Notes: a model not told the origin generated them from the sequence alone. A stretch of DNA of 64,000 bases from Acanthosepion pharaonis (GCA_903632075.3 CAHIKZ030003452.1:1-64000), one strand, 5' to 3'. Positions 45,745-57,346 are shown, counted from the first letter of the stretch. Translations and numbers: made by a program.

Positions 45745-46185
45745 TATAGAGAACAGATTGATTCATGAGTTAGTGTGAAAGTAAATGCAAGAGACGAAAT
45801 TTGATGACCTGACCGTCAGTGAAGTAACAGGTATTGAAATTGCTTGAACAATACTCTATACCTGTATTGAATCAATCGTAAATAGTTCTACATGTTATTC
45901 CAAAAGTAACGGGGAAATTGGCTGAAAACATAGACTTGTGGGATAGTTACTGTTGAAACTTGACTAATGCATGAAATAATAATGCAACACAAAAGGTACT
46001 TAGAACAAAATGTATTGAAACAAAAAAGTGTACACAATATTTACATATAGTCTTTTATATATTCCTGGTAAGACCGTTCTTGGAGAATGTGTTGACTGAG
46101 TCGCAGTCGGGCAGAGTCTCTGGTTGAATCTCTTGATTCCTCCCTCTCTTCCCGGTACCAACCATATTTATATGGTCGGTACTCC
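45745..46185. other. Spacer, unassigned
   Basis: Includes 'ttattccaaaagtaacgggg' (45898), which loosely resembles the 'gtgctccaaaagtcatgcaa' segment at 46482. Confidence 0.4.
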
Positions 46186-46189
46186 ACTA

Positions 46190-46620
46190 TGCAAATTAGG
46201 TGGATCCTACCACAACAGTTACCAGGGAAAATTTGCATATCATCTTCTATAATTCGACCAAGAAAATCTCTTAATAATACATTGTCTCATAATATGATGG
46301 CATTTGGTCTAAAATTTACATGGCAATTTACATAAAATAAAGAGGAATATTCGGAGAGCCATGACCATTTACAACATGAAGAATAATTTCTTATTGCAAG
46401 AGCTGAAGTTTTACAATTAAGAATTAAAAAGAAAAGGGAGGCGACACAAGGTAGGGTTACTGAGTGTGAGATCAACGGGGTGCTCCAAAAGTCATGCAAC
46501 AATTGGCAGAAAGAACACACTTGTGAAATAGCAACCAGGGAAAATTTGCATGACATCATCTTCCATAATTCGACCAAGAAAATTTCTTAATAATACATTG
46601 TCACATAATATGATTCTATT
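46190..46620. repeat. Nested duplications, unknown element
   Basis: The segment 'aattcgaccaagaaaat', 'cttaataatacattgtc', 'ataatatgat' occurs at 46250-46310 and 46566-46628. Between them lies a unit with 'gaatattcggagagccatga' and 'ggcgacacaaggtagggtta' that recurs at 47440-47700. No coding frame is shared. Confidence 0.75.
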
Positions 46621-46840
46621 TGGTCTAAAATTCAAAAAGGTTATCAATGGTAATGCAAAGAGAAAAAACATTATTTATATAAATTCTATTTTCTGATTTA
46701 AGAAATTTAATATATATGCCAATTTTTCAAGAAATGGTTTCAGATTAATTAAAAGTTTTTCCAGTTTATTTCATAAGATGATTAAGATTTAAAAGTATTT
46801 AAAAGATTATTTCAAATGAAAAAAGATAAAATTAAAAGAA

Positions 46841-46841
46841 A

Positions 46842-46899
<58 letters not shown>

Positions 46900-47341
46900 T
46901 CCATTGTAAAAATAAAAAGGTGTGTGTGTGCGAACGTGGATGTGTGTGTTTTGTTTTTCTTTTGAAAGAGAGAGTGTGTGTAAAAAAGAGAGAGTGTTTG
47001 GATGTGTGTAAAGACAAGAAATAAATGTGTGTCTGTAAGTTTTAAGTGGGTGTGTGTGTGCCTTTTGTGTGTGTGTGTGTAAAGAAAGTGTGTGTGTGTG
47101 TGTAAAAGGTACATGGGGATGTTTTTGTGTGTGTAAAGTGATATGTTTGTGTGTAAATTTAAAAAAAGTTGCGTGTGATATATGTAAAAGAGAGAGAATG
47201 TGTGTGTAAAGAGAAATTTGTTGTGTGTGTGTAAATGTAGAGACTTTATATGTGTTTGTCTAAAAAAGAGAGAGTGTGTATGTGTGTTAAAAAATTAGAC
47301 TAAAAGTAAAATTGTTTGTCTAAAAAATAGAGAAACCTGAG

Positions 47342-47397
<56 letters not shown>
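46841..47397. repeat. (GT)n tracts with GT/GA-rich minisatellite between
   Basis: GT tracts at 46841-46895 and 47345-47397 enclose 450 bp of 'gtgtgtgtgtaaa' and 'aagagagagtgt' variants. His/Thr-rich frames are artefacts. Confidence 0.95.
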
Positions 47398-47439
47398 CAT
47401 GAAAAGGGAGAGAGACAAAAATAAAAGAGAGACAACCAG

Positions 47440-47700
47440 TCTAGTAGAAGAAAATAATTTCATAGGGTGAAGAAACATCTCCACCATTTTCCCCAAGAAA
47501 ACATGGCGATTTACATAAACTAAAGGGGAATATTCGGAGAACAATGATCATTTACACCATGAAGAGTAATTTCTTATTACAAGTGCTGAAGTTTTACAAT
47601 TGAGAATTTAAAAAAAAAAAAAAAAGGAGGCGACACAAGGTAGGGTTACTGAGAAGATCAACAGGGTTTTCGAAAAGTTTCATGTAAAATTGGCAGATGC
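47440..47700. repeat. Second copy of the 46.3-kb unit
   Basis: Matches 46315-46510 (catggcaatttacataaa, attcggagagccatgac, gaggcgacacaaggtagggt) with an A-tract expansion at 47610. Confidence 0.75.
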
Positions 47701-47889
47701 ACACTGTTTTGAAAAATTCCAACCAGAAAAAAAAAATTTGAAAAATAAATGACATTTGCAAATAAAAGTTTTCCTCCAGTCTATAATATATTGTCACATA
47801 CAGAAACATGATCCCTGTACTTTTCGCTCTCTTCTTTTCGCTCATGCTACACTATGCTTTTAGTGATCTTGACATGGGTGTGGAATGTG

Positions 47890-48830
47890 ATTTCCGTACA
47901 AGTGGCGGCCTTTTTAACCATCAACGTTTTCAATAAATATCGCTGACTCGAGCAAGCATTATTCATGACCTTTTGTTTGCTGATGACGCTGCGATCATGG
48001 CCACCTCAATCGAAGAAGCTCAAGCACACGTCAATCGTTTTTCCACAGCTTGCAACGCATTCGGATTAACTATAAGCATAAAGAAAACTGAAGTTGCCTA
48101 TCAACCAAGGCCTACACCTAAGCAGTTCAAAGGTGTAAAATAAAAACCACCTGGAAATACCTTTCCATTCGTTCCCATTACTGTTTAAGCAACAATTGAA
48201 TTATGAAATCATTCTTGTTTTTTGGAAGCAAAGTCAATCAAAGTGCCTCTTTGGATGAGGAAATAGTTAACCGAATATCAAAAGGCAACCAAAATTTGGG
48301 ATATTTAAGCCTCGCTTATGGGATGTTCATGGGATTTCACTGAAAATAAAATCAGTATCTATCAAACATTTATTCTAAATATATATATTTTTTATGGGTC
48401 AGAATCATGGACACTATGCAGGATATACATCAATTTTTATTGATGCTTTTCATAAACGCTGTCTTCGCTCAATATGCGATTTATATACGGCAGGCCAAAA
48501 TTTCTAAACCTGATCTTTTCATCAAATGTGGCGTCGGTGGTATTGAATATTTTCCGACGCAATCACAGTTGATTGGGCTTCATATCATCAGAATGAATGA
48601 AATCGGATGCCGAAAATTAATATTTGTAGCCAACCTTTTCATGGTAAGCGTAATAAAGGCCGTCCTTGGTAACGCATCAAGAACAAACTTAAATGCAATT
48701 TAATTGCTGCAAACATTCTTATATAGAGGAGTTCGAACTTACTGTTGAAAACCAAGCAAACTGGAGAAATACCTGCTACCGAGGCAGAACTAATTTTGGA
48801 AAGAATCCTATCAACCATCTGAGAGAATTA
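47890..48830 (+). pseudogene. LINE reverse transcriptase fragment with FADD catalytic motif
   Basis: Reading across frames: 'SIIHDLLFADDAAIMATSIE', 'EAQAHVNRFSTACNAFGLTI' and 'SIKKTEV' give the RT palm region with the catalytic FADD at 47976-47987. Then 'FGSKVNQSASLDEEIVNRIS', 'FYGSESWTL' and 'LTVENQANWRNTCYRG' follow, as in LINEs of the CR1/RTE range. Many frameshifts and stops; no full ORF. Of all LINE pieces here this is the only one in which the catalytic Asp pair is still intact. Confidence 0.8.
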
Positions 48831-48987
48831 ATAATTAAGAATTAATACTAAATCTTGGGCTAATACAACAACCCATATGACGGTCAACCCTTCAGTATGG
48901 CCTTCGGGTGGATTGTTGTCTCATAAACATAAACAATGAACTGAAAGATACACATACGTTGAAAACGAAAGGAAATGTCCATCATAT

Positions 48988-49053
<66 letters not shown>

Positions 49054-49205
49054 TGAATTATTCATACAAAAACAAATACAAAGGTTAATGATTTAATTGG
49101 CGAGAAATCCATCGTCGCAAACAATTCAAATAATATACAAAAACCCCGAACCTGTTATGAATGAAAAGATCCTTGTTTCTATAAATTTCTGTTGCATTAG
49201 TTCTT
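48831..49205. other. Spacer with (AT)n at 48989-49051
   Basis: Otherwise unassigned. Confidence 0.6.
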
Positions 49206-49212
49206 ATTTTTT

Positions 49213-49250
49213 TACTACAAGCTTTCGTCTGTTCCTACAGACATCTTCAG
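49213..49250 (-). ncRNA. Hammerhead ribozyme-like core, isolated
   Basis: The minus strand reads CTGAAGA (49250-49244), stem II GTCTG/CAGAC with the loop TAGGAA, then GAAA (49226-49223) and GCTTGTAG. Stem III would need a C after GAAA and has G, so it is probably degraded. No Penelope-like frame was found next to it. Confidence 0.45.
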
Positions 49251-49259
49251 GTATGGAAT

Positions 49260-50030
49260 AGATGTTGTTCTTTTTTTTCTCAGTAATAAGAGGACAACGA
49301 AAATATATGTATTGTTGTATCCGAAAATGCTATTGGAAATGAGTTATTGTTTTTAGCGTGCAGTAGCAACGCTGAGTTTGATTTTAAATTTTACATCCAT
49401 TGCGTTCTTGTACAAATATGGTGATAAGCGAATTCTTTTTTACTGGTAATAATCCGTTGGTATATAATCCAAGTGAATTCTAATATTATAAAATATTAAA
49501 ACTGATGTACAAAAACAGCTCAATATATTTATTATAAAAGAGCATATATATTTGGTTATATAAACTTATTTATTGTTATTAGTTTTCTTAAAGTTTTTTG
49601 CAAGCATAGATTTGGGAATTTTTTCTTAAAAAAGGAGAAAATATATTATTTTGTTCTTTGGTTTATAACTAATATTTTCTATTTTCTTTTTTTTTTAATT
49701 GCTTAAGCTCGTATCTTTCATTTTGTGATTCAATTTAAATCTGATTTGGAATGTTAATATTTTAAAATATACGTCGTTATATTAACGGTTTCTATTTTAA
49801 ACCAGACACTTCCACCTCCCCGACCCATGATACTGGGGGTTGAGTTAACTTAATGTCTATCATTTTTCATCGACTCCCCCTGCTTCCTTTCTTTTCTTTT
49901 TTCTTCCTTTTTCCTTTTTCTCCCTTTTTCTTTTTTTCCTTTTTCTTTTTTTAATGTTTAAATTTTATGTTCCTATGACAATGCCAACAATATAGAACTA
50001 TTGGTTGAAATAGATACTCGAATGAGGTAA

Positions 50031-50034
<4 letters not shown>
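49260..50034. other. AT-rich spacer
   Basis: Includes a C/T-rich run (49870-49950). No coding or repeat unit recognised. Confidence 0.5.
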
Positions 50035-50071
<37 letters not shown>

Positions 50072-50189
50072 GTCGAGCTCGACGTATGAAGGTCAAGCAG
50101 ATCAGTTTCCAGGAAACCGACAGCCCGACAACGGCACATGAGATTTGATTATAGTGGTAAAGGTTTCGTGCAGGACCAGCCACACTTTT

Positions 50190-50221
<32 letters not shown>
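50035..50221. repeat. Two (AT)n tracts flanking a short unique segment
   Basis: AT tracts at 50035-50065 and 50191-50221. The segment between (tcgacgtatga, gcagatca) has a faint echo beside the AT tract at 57404-57450. Confidence 0.8.
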
Positions 50222-50223
<2 letters not shown>

Positions 50224-50227
50224 CAGC

Positions 50228-51320
50228 AAAAATAAATTACCTCAACATAGAGATAGTCTATTTCAAGCCGTTCTGTACGCGGCTATCATCAGCCCTTAAG
50301 TGTCTGTCTCGGAGCATTGTTTAAAATCTATTTTCAATGTCAGTCCTCCTTGTTAATGAAAATGGGTTTGTGTTAGCGATTGGTGGGGGTGTAAGCTATC
50401 TTATACCGGGGGCAGCGATCTGGGGTTGGAGTTTATTTATGACCAGAACCTTTATTGTTTGTAATTTAATATCACTTCCTACTATGTGGCGTTTCTTATA
50501 TAGGCCCCGAATGTGTTTTTTCTGGAATTCACTATGAATAGTTTTTGTACTACTGGTGTCCAATATTATTAATAAGTGATGGGAGATTTAAACTTAAACC
50601 CGTTAAAATTAATGTAAATTAGTTGAGTTATAGATTTGTAGATTGTGGGTAATACGCGAGCAGCCAATGGAATAAATCATGCTGTCCAACACACTTATAT
50701 GAGTACATATCTTCATACATACATATATGTACATTTACATGTCCATACATATATGCCACTATATGTAAACATACATCCCCGCATATATGCACATGTATTC
50801 TTATATAATTTGGAATTTATTTCTATGTCTACATTTCGTGATTAGTTCTCTCCGTTGATTTAATAGTTTGCATTGATCTTTATATTTTGTTATCCTGATT
50901 TTTTCTTCTAAAAATAAATTGCACGTATCCCTAAAACTATTGGGGGTGTTCGCGAAACATAGAATTTTCCAATTTAATTGAGGATTCAGACCCTTTTCCT
51001 TTAATTCCAAACATTTTTTTCAAAAGGGCTGTTTGGTGTTTTAATCTTGGATTGGTGAATGAATGTCTATGTGTATTGATTCTCTTTTTAAATTCTCCAA
51101 CAGAAATGCCAATGTAATATTATTGTTTGTCGTACTTTCTTCAGGGGTAATGGTTGCCTGGTATACTACCCTAATGGGTCTGCACTTGTCATCTACTGGG
51201 CAATGTTCCTTAATTCTACAATTACAGAGGGTTTCCATTTTAGATTTAGTTTTTTTTTTAAAATTCCATGGAATTTATGGGAAATTTTTTCATTAAAAGT
51301 TTACTAATTTTGCAAACGGT
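50228..51320 (-). mobile_element. Penelope-like element remnant: GIY-YIG region plus 3' terminal region
   Basis: Minus strand, upstream to downstream: 'KFPINSMEFKKK'-like linker (about 51300-51250); a Cys-rich block 'CNCRIKEHCPVDDKC' (about 51230) followed by 'VVYQATI', the start of the GIY-YIG endonuclease of Penelope-like elements; then (51010-50801) 'ELKEKGLNPQLNWKILCF', 'EKIRITKYKDQ' and 'RRELITKCRHRNKF', the usual C-terminal end. A non-coding 3' region follows with a hammerhead core at 50252-50292, and it ends at an AT tract. The second half of the nuclease core (YIG-equivalent and catalytic Arg) is not conserved and frames are broken, so it is inactive. The RT domain is missing. Confidence 0.8.
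50252..50292 (-). ncRNA. Hammerhead ribozyme core of a Penelope-like element
   Basis: The minus strand has CTGATGA (50292-50286), stem II AGCCG/CGGCT with a 9-base loop, GAAA (50264-50261), a 3-bp stem III closed by the loop GAC, and the cleavage triplet ATC (50254-50252). All core residues agree with the hammerhead consensus. Stem I (ttaaggg against tctatgtt) pairs only weakly on paper, as is common in Penelope-type hammerheads that act as dimers or with tertiary contacts. Confidence 0.7.
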
Positions 51321-51655
51321 AGTGGGATTTGTCTTTTTTCATTGGACGATAGTTTCGATATTAATCCTGGGGTTTCAAACGGTAAACACCGTTTTTGTAT
51401 AAAAAAAAATAATTTCACTTGCATTGATTATTAATACCGCCGTTACGAAAATGGAATGTAGGTTAAAACTAGGAAAAAGTTGGGGTTTCATTCTCTAAAA
51501 ATCGGAAACTTCCCTGAACACTAAAAACAACACCTAAATAAAATATTTGAAATTAATCAAAATTAGTTCCTATAAAAAAAAATAATTCTTTTTTTGTCAA
51601 ATTTAAAATATAAAGGAAATTATTTTCGATCTCAAATTACCAACCAAAGAAAATA
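51321..51655. other. Spacer, unassigned
   Basis: Possibly more of the Penelope-like element, too decayed to call. Confidence 0.35.
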
Positions 51656-52369
51656 CCGCCACAACTTTGCAGTGTCGACATGGTTACAATGGTCGAGCTA
51701 AAGTGAGCCTTGCGACGAGTTGGAACGAAAATTTACTTCAAAAGTGGAAAAAAGACACGTTGGTTTTTGCGTTGCAAAGTGAAAAATTTCAGTCGTCAGA
51801 GGATGTACACTTAAACTTGGAGCATAAGTGTTCACATGTTAACAATTAAGAAGGATACAGAACTTGATTTGGTTCTGGACCGTTTATTCTCATTTTTATA
51901 TATTTTCTTTTTCTTGGCTACAAAAAAAAGAAATTCAACATAGTGTTAGTGGCAAATCCAGTTAGCCTTGCGCTGAGATGAAATGACCATTGTTACAATG
52001 GTCTAAATCTCAAATACTATTTTTTTTTCTTGGCAGAGTTTAGGGTAAATAAGGAATCAAAAAGGTTTCAATTTGGGCAGAGTTGGAATAATGTTAAAAG
52101 GTTTGTACTGGTCGTTAAAGGTTTAAACTTATTGCATGTTTGTTTTCTTTTTCTATAGACTTAAATAGCACTGCTAACGCCGTTTGACAAATGCAAGTCG
52201 GGTAAACATATTTCCGGTAGCTTCGCCACCAGCATCATGGGAAAATGTATTTCTTTTTAATTTCTTTTTTTATAATTCACTTTTATAATTTTATTTATTG
52301 ATTTCATATCATTTTCCTATAATCCCATATGACTGAATAAATTTTTATTTAACATTTTAGACATTGCAA

Positions 52370-52620
52370 GGAGTTACTTAACATTCTATAAACGTCAACA
52401 GTTTTTTTAAAGCATTGATTTTTGGTAATTTTCTTCCAGCTATTTCAACTTTAACATTATCTGTGGCCATGTTTATTGTTTCCCAACTCTCTTTCCTTGA
52501 ATATTATGTTCCATTTTTATATAAAACTCTTTTAATGTACGAGAGGTTTTCTATCGGATTAATATCTGGAGAGGCTGGGTTTTGAATATAGCTCCAAATT
52601 AGATTGTCTCAATAATTCTG
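52370..52620 (-). pseudogene. Tc1/mariner-type transposase C-terminal fragment
   Basis: The minus strand encodes 'IWSYIQNPASPDINPIENLS', then 'YIKRVLYKNGT', a stop, 'YSRKESWETI' and 'INALKKLLTFIEC' plus stop. This is the SPDLNPIEN block and end of Tc1-like transposases. The copy at 58850-59085 lacks the internal stop. A diverged inverted copy is near 60240-60300. Confidence 0.75.
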
Positions 52621-52639
52621 AAATGTCGATATGTCTCCC

Positions 52640-52890
52640 ACTCTTAGGCTAATACCACCCGCAGAGGGACGCTAAGCCCAACGTGCGGCATGCGTTCCTG
52701 TGACGTCATTCTTCTTAATACCTTTTAGAATCCAAGCCGACACTCTTAATAAAACGAATACCAAAAGGAACCTTTTTTGAAACCTTGTTTTTTTTGGGGG
52801 GGGGTAATTTTTGGCAAGCTGCAAAACAGTCAGTGTGACAGAATACTTGCAACTGCTGCGGCATTCATCCCTCAAACCTGCCACGCCCCG
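52640..52890 (-). other. Conserved short open frame within a dispersed repeat
   Basis: The minus-strand frames 52884-52672 and 59343-59155 share 'LLVFVLLRVSA' and 'NDVTGTHAAR' motifs (59155 copy: LVFALLRISA, NDVTGTHVAR). The DNA block also occurs inverted at 60085-60200. Function unknown; it may simply be part of the Tc1-like repeat. Confidence 0.3.
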
Positions 52891-52999
52891 AACGTAAGCC
52901 GACGTTTGCCGTGGAAATTCATAGTAAGAGTTTCAGGAGGATTCACAAGCGGTCCTAGCTGCATATATACACACTGGACAAGCGCAAAAATCTAACCCT

Positions 53000-53128
53000 C
53001 TCAGGCTGGTTTGAATTTATCTCCTAGACTGGCTGCCACCCATAGAACTCAGTTTGTCTAGTTATTTTACCCATATGTGGGAGAAAATGGTTTCATAACT
53101 TTCACAAGGGTATTAGCACGAAAGTTGA
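53000..53128 (-). mobile_element. Family A SINE lacking its tRNA head
   Basis: Body only (ggctggtttgaatttatctc, ttttacccatatgtgggaga, caagggtattagcacgaaag). The corresponding copy in unit B (59497-59730) has the head, so about 115 bp were lost here. Confidence 0.75.
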
Positions 53129-53289
53129 AGAATGTGAAGGGCGTTGTCTTACATTAAAATAGTCTAACGTAAAACTGCTTGATTGGGATAAGTTTCTTTA
53201 TTGTGCTCTGGTTATCCTTTTGTTCTGCAAAAGGATGCTGAGAATGTCAAGGGTTGAGCATATGAGGAGATCTTTCCATGTTCTCTACA

Positions 53290-53430
53290 CTGATGGCCTT
53301 GTGCCACATCTAAGCTAACCTTAAAATTCGTTTAGAGCACTTTTACGAGGTTTAATGTTTAGAAAGCTTGTAGCTTGTAGCGTTAAATCCTGAATAGCGT
53401 GTTTCATCCTCACTAAATCTCTACGCGTAA
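53290..53430. repeat. Single unit of the 135-bp satellite
   Basis: One copy of the sequence that is repeated at 60770-62225 (ggccttgtgccacatctaag, gagcacttttacg, tgtttagaaagcttgt, tcatcctcactaa). Confidence 0.8.
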
Positions 53431-53436
53431 GTACGC

Positions 53437-53663
53437 ATATATATATATATATATATATAACATAAAATACATTTAACATCATCACTTGATAAGACACCGG
53501 AGGTGTTGAAACAAAATGGCTATTTTTGTAGTGATTTTATAACATATTTATGTTATAATTTTTAAATAAATAATTGTATTTGCTCTAATCTGTATTGAGC
53601 AATCTTTTAAGAATAGTCATTGTTGATTATTGGAATTTATTCTGTATACCCCAATCATATACT

Positions 53664-53710
<47 letters not shown>
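53437..53710. repeat. Third copy of the 1.9/3.5-kb inverted-repeat arm between (AT)n tracts
   Basis: 53466-53665 is the reverse complement of about 1880-2070, including the 20-base palindrome (53541-53560) and 'ttgaaacaaaatggctattt'. AT tracts lie on both sides (53437-53459, 53672-53709). The element is absent from the matching place in unit B. Confidence 0.8.
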
Positions 53711-53712
<2 letters not shown>

Positions 53713-53923
53713 ACATCTAAAGAGAAAAAGTTATTTAAATTTTAATTAAAGTGGAATTATTTTAATATGGTAGACTGGCCTCTCTCTTATTTTGGGTGAC
53801 AAGTCCGAGAAGGAAAATGTCGAATTCAAACAGGAAACCGATTAGCTATCTTTCTCAAAAAATCTTAGTGAAGGGCCATTTTTATATTGTTAAATATAAA
53901 GTAGATCTTAAGATATAAAAGAA

Positions 53924-55355
53924 ATGTTTTTAAAAATAGACTGGTGTGCTGACGGACAAAAAATTATTACTGTAATTATATCGCACTTTTTTTTCAGTTC
54001 GCTCAAACGAGTCCTGCTGGCTTTGATTGCTTCTACAGTGATCTTTTGCCTGACCTTCCTACAGAGTGACCAGAGCCATTTAGAAGATATCCTACCAAAA
54101 AATACAATGGCAATGATGAAACGTTTCCGTATAAAAATTCCAGTAGTTAAAATCGGTTCATTGTTACAACAAAAGCCGCAAGTCTTAAGCAAATGCAATG
54201 TCCGTGGAAATAAATCTTTGAATTGCCAGATAAAAAGTTTCAAATCGTTATGGAAATCCGTCACATCGTTCCGGCGGAAAATGAATAGTGAGCCCAGTAC
54301 GAACGGAGTGCTCTTCTAGAATTAGTCAAAGACTGTCCGAAATTACGCTACGAACACGGTTACGAGGATAAACCCGTTAGTGAGGACGAAAACGGTTTTT
54401 CTGGCGTTCGGAATCAAGATGCACACGCGAATTCTCACCAAGTGGAAGACTTCTCAGAACAATTTACAGACCCCTTAACTTTTACTGCATCCACGTCGAT
54501 TCAAAGGCCCCCAACGAAACGTACGACCTTATCAAAAGGGTTGGCGACTGTTTTTAAAAATGTTGTGGTTCTCACAGAACGTATAAATGTCGTATACGCT
54601 TCTTATCGCCTTATAGAGTCTGTGAAGCTAGCATGTATGAAATGCTGTATCGGATCAGACGTCAAATGGAAATATTATATTAATCTTACAGGTCAAGAGT
54701 TCATGTTAAGAACAAATTTAGAGATTGTGAAGATTCTTGAAATATTTAATGGCACAAATGATAAAGAGTCGGATGTATTTTTGGATAAAGATGGCGCCAT
54801 TTTTATATATGTTAAATAAATAAATTAAAAAAATCGACAGACCAATACTAAAGTGCGATACGCGCCTTTCAAAAGCAACATTACCATCTATAAAGGGATT
54901 ATATCGCACTTTTATGTTCTCGCGAGATTTTGTAGATTTTATCTTCACAGACGATGTCGTAAAGCCTCTTTACGATTGGCTAAAGAAAACTTACGCACCG
55001 GAAGAATGCATTTGGGCAACACTCAATTTGTTACCTTTTGCCCCAGGTGGCTATCAAAATTTCTATACAAACCACGGCAAGAATAAAACACCCTTCTAAA
55101 GCCGTGAACTGGTCATGGGATCACCCTAAAGTTAAATGTCATGGCAAATTTGTACGTAACGTTTGTATTTTCGCGGTAGGCGATCTACCTTGGCTGAGAA
55201 CTCGACCGGAAGTTTCTGTAAACAAATTTCATGAAGATTATGATTCTGTTGTCTTGGACTGTCTGGAAGAATGGTTAAACAATCGAACGTATTCCTCCAG
55301 CACCGAAATCGACTGGGATTACTATTTGAATTTACCTCAAAGTGGAAATATTTAA
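53924..55355 (+). pseudogene. GT14 glycosyltransferase (GCNT-type), indel-broken duplicate
   Basis: Nearly the same sequence as the intact copy at 62702-64000, but broken by small indels near 54231 (+2), 54285 (-1), 54312-54320 (-2, giving a TAG), 54390-54402, 54424 (+2), 54446 (-1), 54553 (+1), 54621 (+3), 54745-54830 (several, with stops), 54903-54915 and 55088 (+1). Family blocks are still readable in pieces: the membrane segment 'RVLLALIASTVIFCLTF', 'YINLTGQEF', 'YAPEECIWATL' and 'VCIFAVGDLPWL'. The last frame ends 'DYYLNLPQSGNI' and TAA at 55353-55355, which predicts the C-terminus that the window cuts off in the other copy. The high ratio of indels to substitutions could also be uncorrected assembly error. 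Confidence 0.9.
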
Positions 55356-55439
55356 AATTGTTGAAACCTTATGAAAAGACAAAATTGTACTGGAGAGAGA
55401 AAAAAAATTGGTTGAAAGAAAATAAAATTATTTTCGAAG

Positions 55440-55685
55440 AGTGAATTCTATTTTAAAAGAAGAAAACAAACAAAAGTGTATACGTACATTTTCAATGCAG
55501 CCACACCATCTATGCCACTGCCTTTCATTGCATATACATTATTTTCCAGAGTATGTTTAATGAACTCAGGACTTTTGTAAAATAGAATTACAAATCGGTA
55601 AAAATATAAAAACAGAATTCTTTTTTTTATTTGTTTCGTTTCTGTGAGAAAACAAAATGGCATTGGAAAAAATGACATTCACCAG
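55440..55685. other. Spacer, unassigned
   Basis: Ends with 'tgacattcaccagccaatct', which recurs at 55908. Confidence 0.5.
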
Positions 55686-55757
55686 CCAATCTTTACCTGG
55701 TTAAGGTGGAGGGAGAGAGTGTGTGAGAGAGAGAGAGAGAGAAAGAAATAAAAAACA

Positions 55758-55803
<46 letters not shown>

Positions 55804-56060
55804 ACAAAGAAAGAAAGAATGAAAGAATTAAAGAAAAAAAAGGAGGAGGTGGAGAAATAGGAAAAAAGATGGAGGACTAAAAAAATACGAATGACATGGG
55901 AAAAAAATGACATTCACCAGCCAATCTTTACCTGGTTTTGAATCAAAAGTCAGGGAGAAAGAAATATATATAGAAGGTGGGGAGAGAGAGAGAAAATAAA
56001 AATAAAAATTGAAAGAAAGAAAGAAAGAAAGAAAGAAAGAATGAAAAGAAAAAAAGAAAA
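55675..56060. repeat. Two-unit repeat with (GA)n and (GAAA)n
   Basis: 'tgacattcaccagccaatct' plus 'ttacctggtt' at 55675 and 55908 each lead into GA-rich DNA with GAAA tracts (55755-55805, 56010-56042). Confidence 0.9.
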
Positions 56061-56390
56061 GGCTGCTTTTTAAAACTACTTTTAATAATAATAATAAAAA
56101 AATGTCAGACGAATGTAATAATTGACCAGAACTTCACATGTGGGAATTGCCTGTTTTCTTTGCCTCTTCTTCTCTTTAACCCTTAGAAAGCGGGAAGGAG
56201 GGGACTCGGACGTACGCCGACAAACTGGTTAAAAATTTTAAAAAATACAATTTTTTAACGGAGAATTTTTACATTTATTTTCGCTTTAATTATATCCAAA
56301 GACACAAAAAATATTTTCAATCTTTTAGATTATAAAAACAAAAAAAGTGTAATAAAAATGTTAGGTCCCTAAAAACAATAGTTTTAACTG
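56061..56390. other. AT-rich spacer, nothing recognised
   Basis: No frame or repeat unit. Confidence 0.5.
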
Positions 56391-56391
56391 T

Positions 56392-56730
56392 ATGATACTC
56401 CTTAAAACATGATACTCCTTAAAGCATGATACTTGTTAAAACATGATACGCATTAAACCATGATACTCGCTAAAGCATGATACAATGTTAAAACATGTTA
56501 CTCGTTGATCATATTAAAGCATGATACACGGTAAGCAACACATCTGGTAATGCATTGATAATCCTTGAAACATCAAACTCGTTAAAGCATCATACTTATT
56601 CATGTATGATACTCGGTGATGCATGATACTCATTAAAGCAGGATACTCCTTAAAACATGATACTTGTTAAAACATGATACTCGTTGAGCCTTATACTTGT
56701 TAAAGCATCAGACTTGTTCATGTATGATGG
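56392..56730. repeat. ~18-bp minisatellite, ~18 copies
   Basis: Unit 'ttaaaacatgatactcct' with many variants (cgttaaagcatgatactc). Confidence 0.9.
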
Positions 56731-56734
56731 AGTC

Positions 56735-56925
56735 ACGTTGGAGTAATAGATAGCGGCTCTGATTGAGGAATCGGATACCCGTGTTCGAATTCTAGTCGAG
56801 TTCATTACATTCACTTACGAGCCACTCTCTTCTCCTCACACCTTCTCCAGCTAAGAGCAAATAACAGGACAGACTGGGTCCTTTAGTCAAAAAAACTCAA
56901 CTCTGAATTCAAAGCCATATACTGT
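56735..56925 (+). mobile_element. tRNA-derived SINE, family A
   Basis: A-box-like 'tggagtaatagatagc' (56739), B-box-like 'gtgttcgaattctag' (56781), body 'tccagctaagagcaaataac' and 'aggacagactgggtccttta'. Confidence 0.85.
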
Positions 56926-57346
56926 GGTCTTCGAATGTCGGTCCGTATATTTGAGTTGTTGTATGTTTGAGTTGTATCTGGCTCGTCTGACAACAACTCA
57001 AATATGCAACAACTATATCCGTATTATTCAAGGAATTGATAGTAAGTTAATGTCTCATTAAGTCTTGTTAGCGAAGTGATTTCGCCATTAATCTCATTAA
57101 TATTGGTAATTAATTATATTGTATAAATTACTATTATTGTCATCTACAGACAGATTGTTCCGCTGCATCACACCTCATTAGTGTGGCTAGACGTCCGATT
57201 CATTCAAGCCGGGATTTCCCCCCTCAGCCGTCGGCGCACGCTTGAAAGAAAGGCGAATTTTTACGTACTTATTCTGTGAATAAACACACCAATGACTGAC
57301 AGGGAAGAGCTTGTAATATTAGTAGTATTATTAAAGTCATTATTTA

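Larger units (their letters stand above)
51660..53130. repeat. Segmental duplication unit A, upstream part
   Basis: Aligns with 57890-59640: 'ccgtttattctcatttttat' (51880 / 57955), 'gttagccttgcgctgag' (51961 / 58082), 'taacgccgtttgacaaa' (52178 / 58654), 'ggtagcttcgccaccagcat' (52216 / 58697), and near identity from there to 53125. Within it, 'gagc(t/c)aaagtgagccttgc'-type units of about 100-150 bp are themselves repeated (51690, 51960, 52060). Confidence 0.9.

Noticed and set aside
53924..54319. A 131-residue protein starting at ATG 53924 in the left gene copy
   Set aside because: The first 23 codons cross a T tract and acceptor that are intronic in the intact copy; the downstream frame is soon lost by indels.
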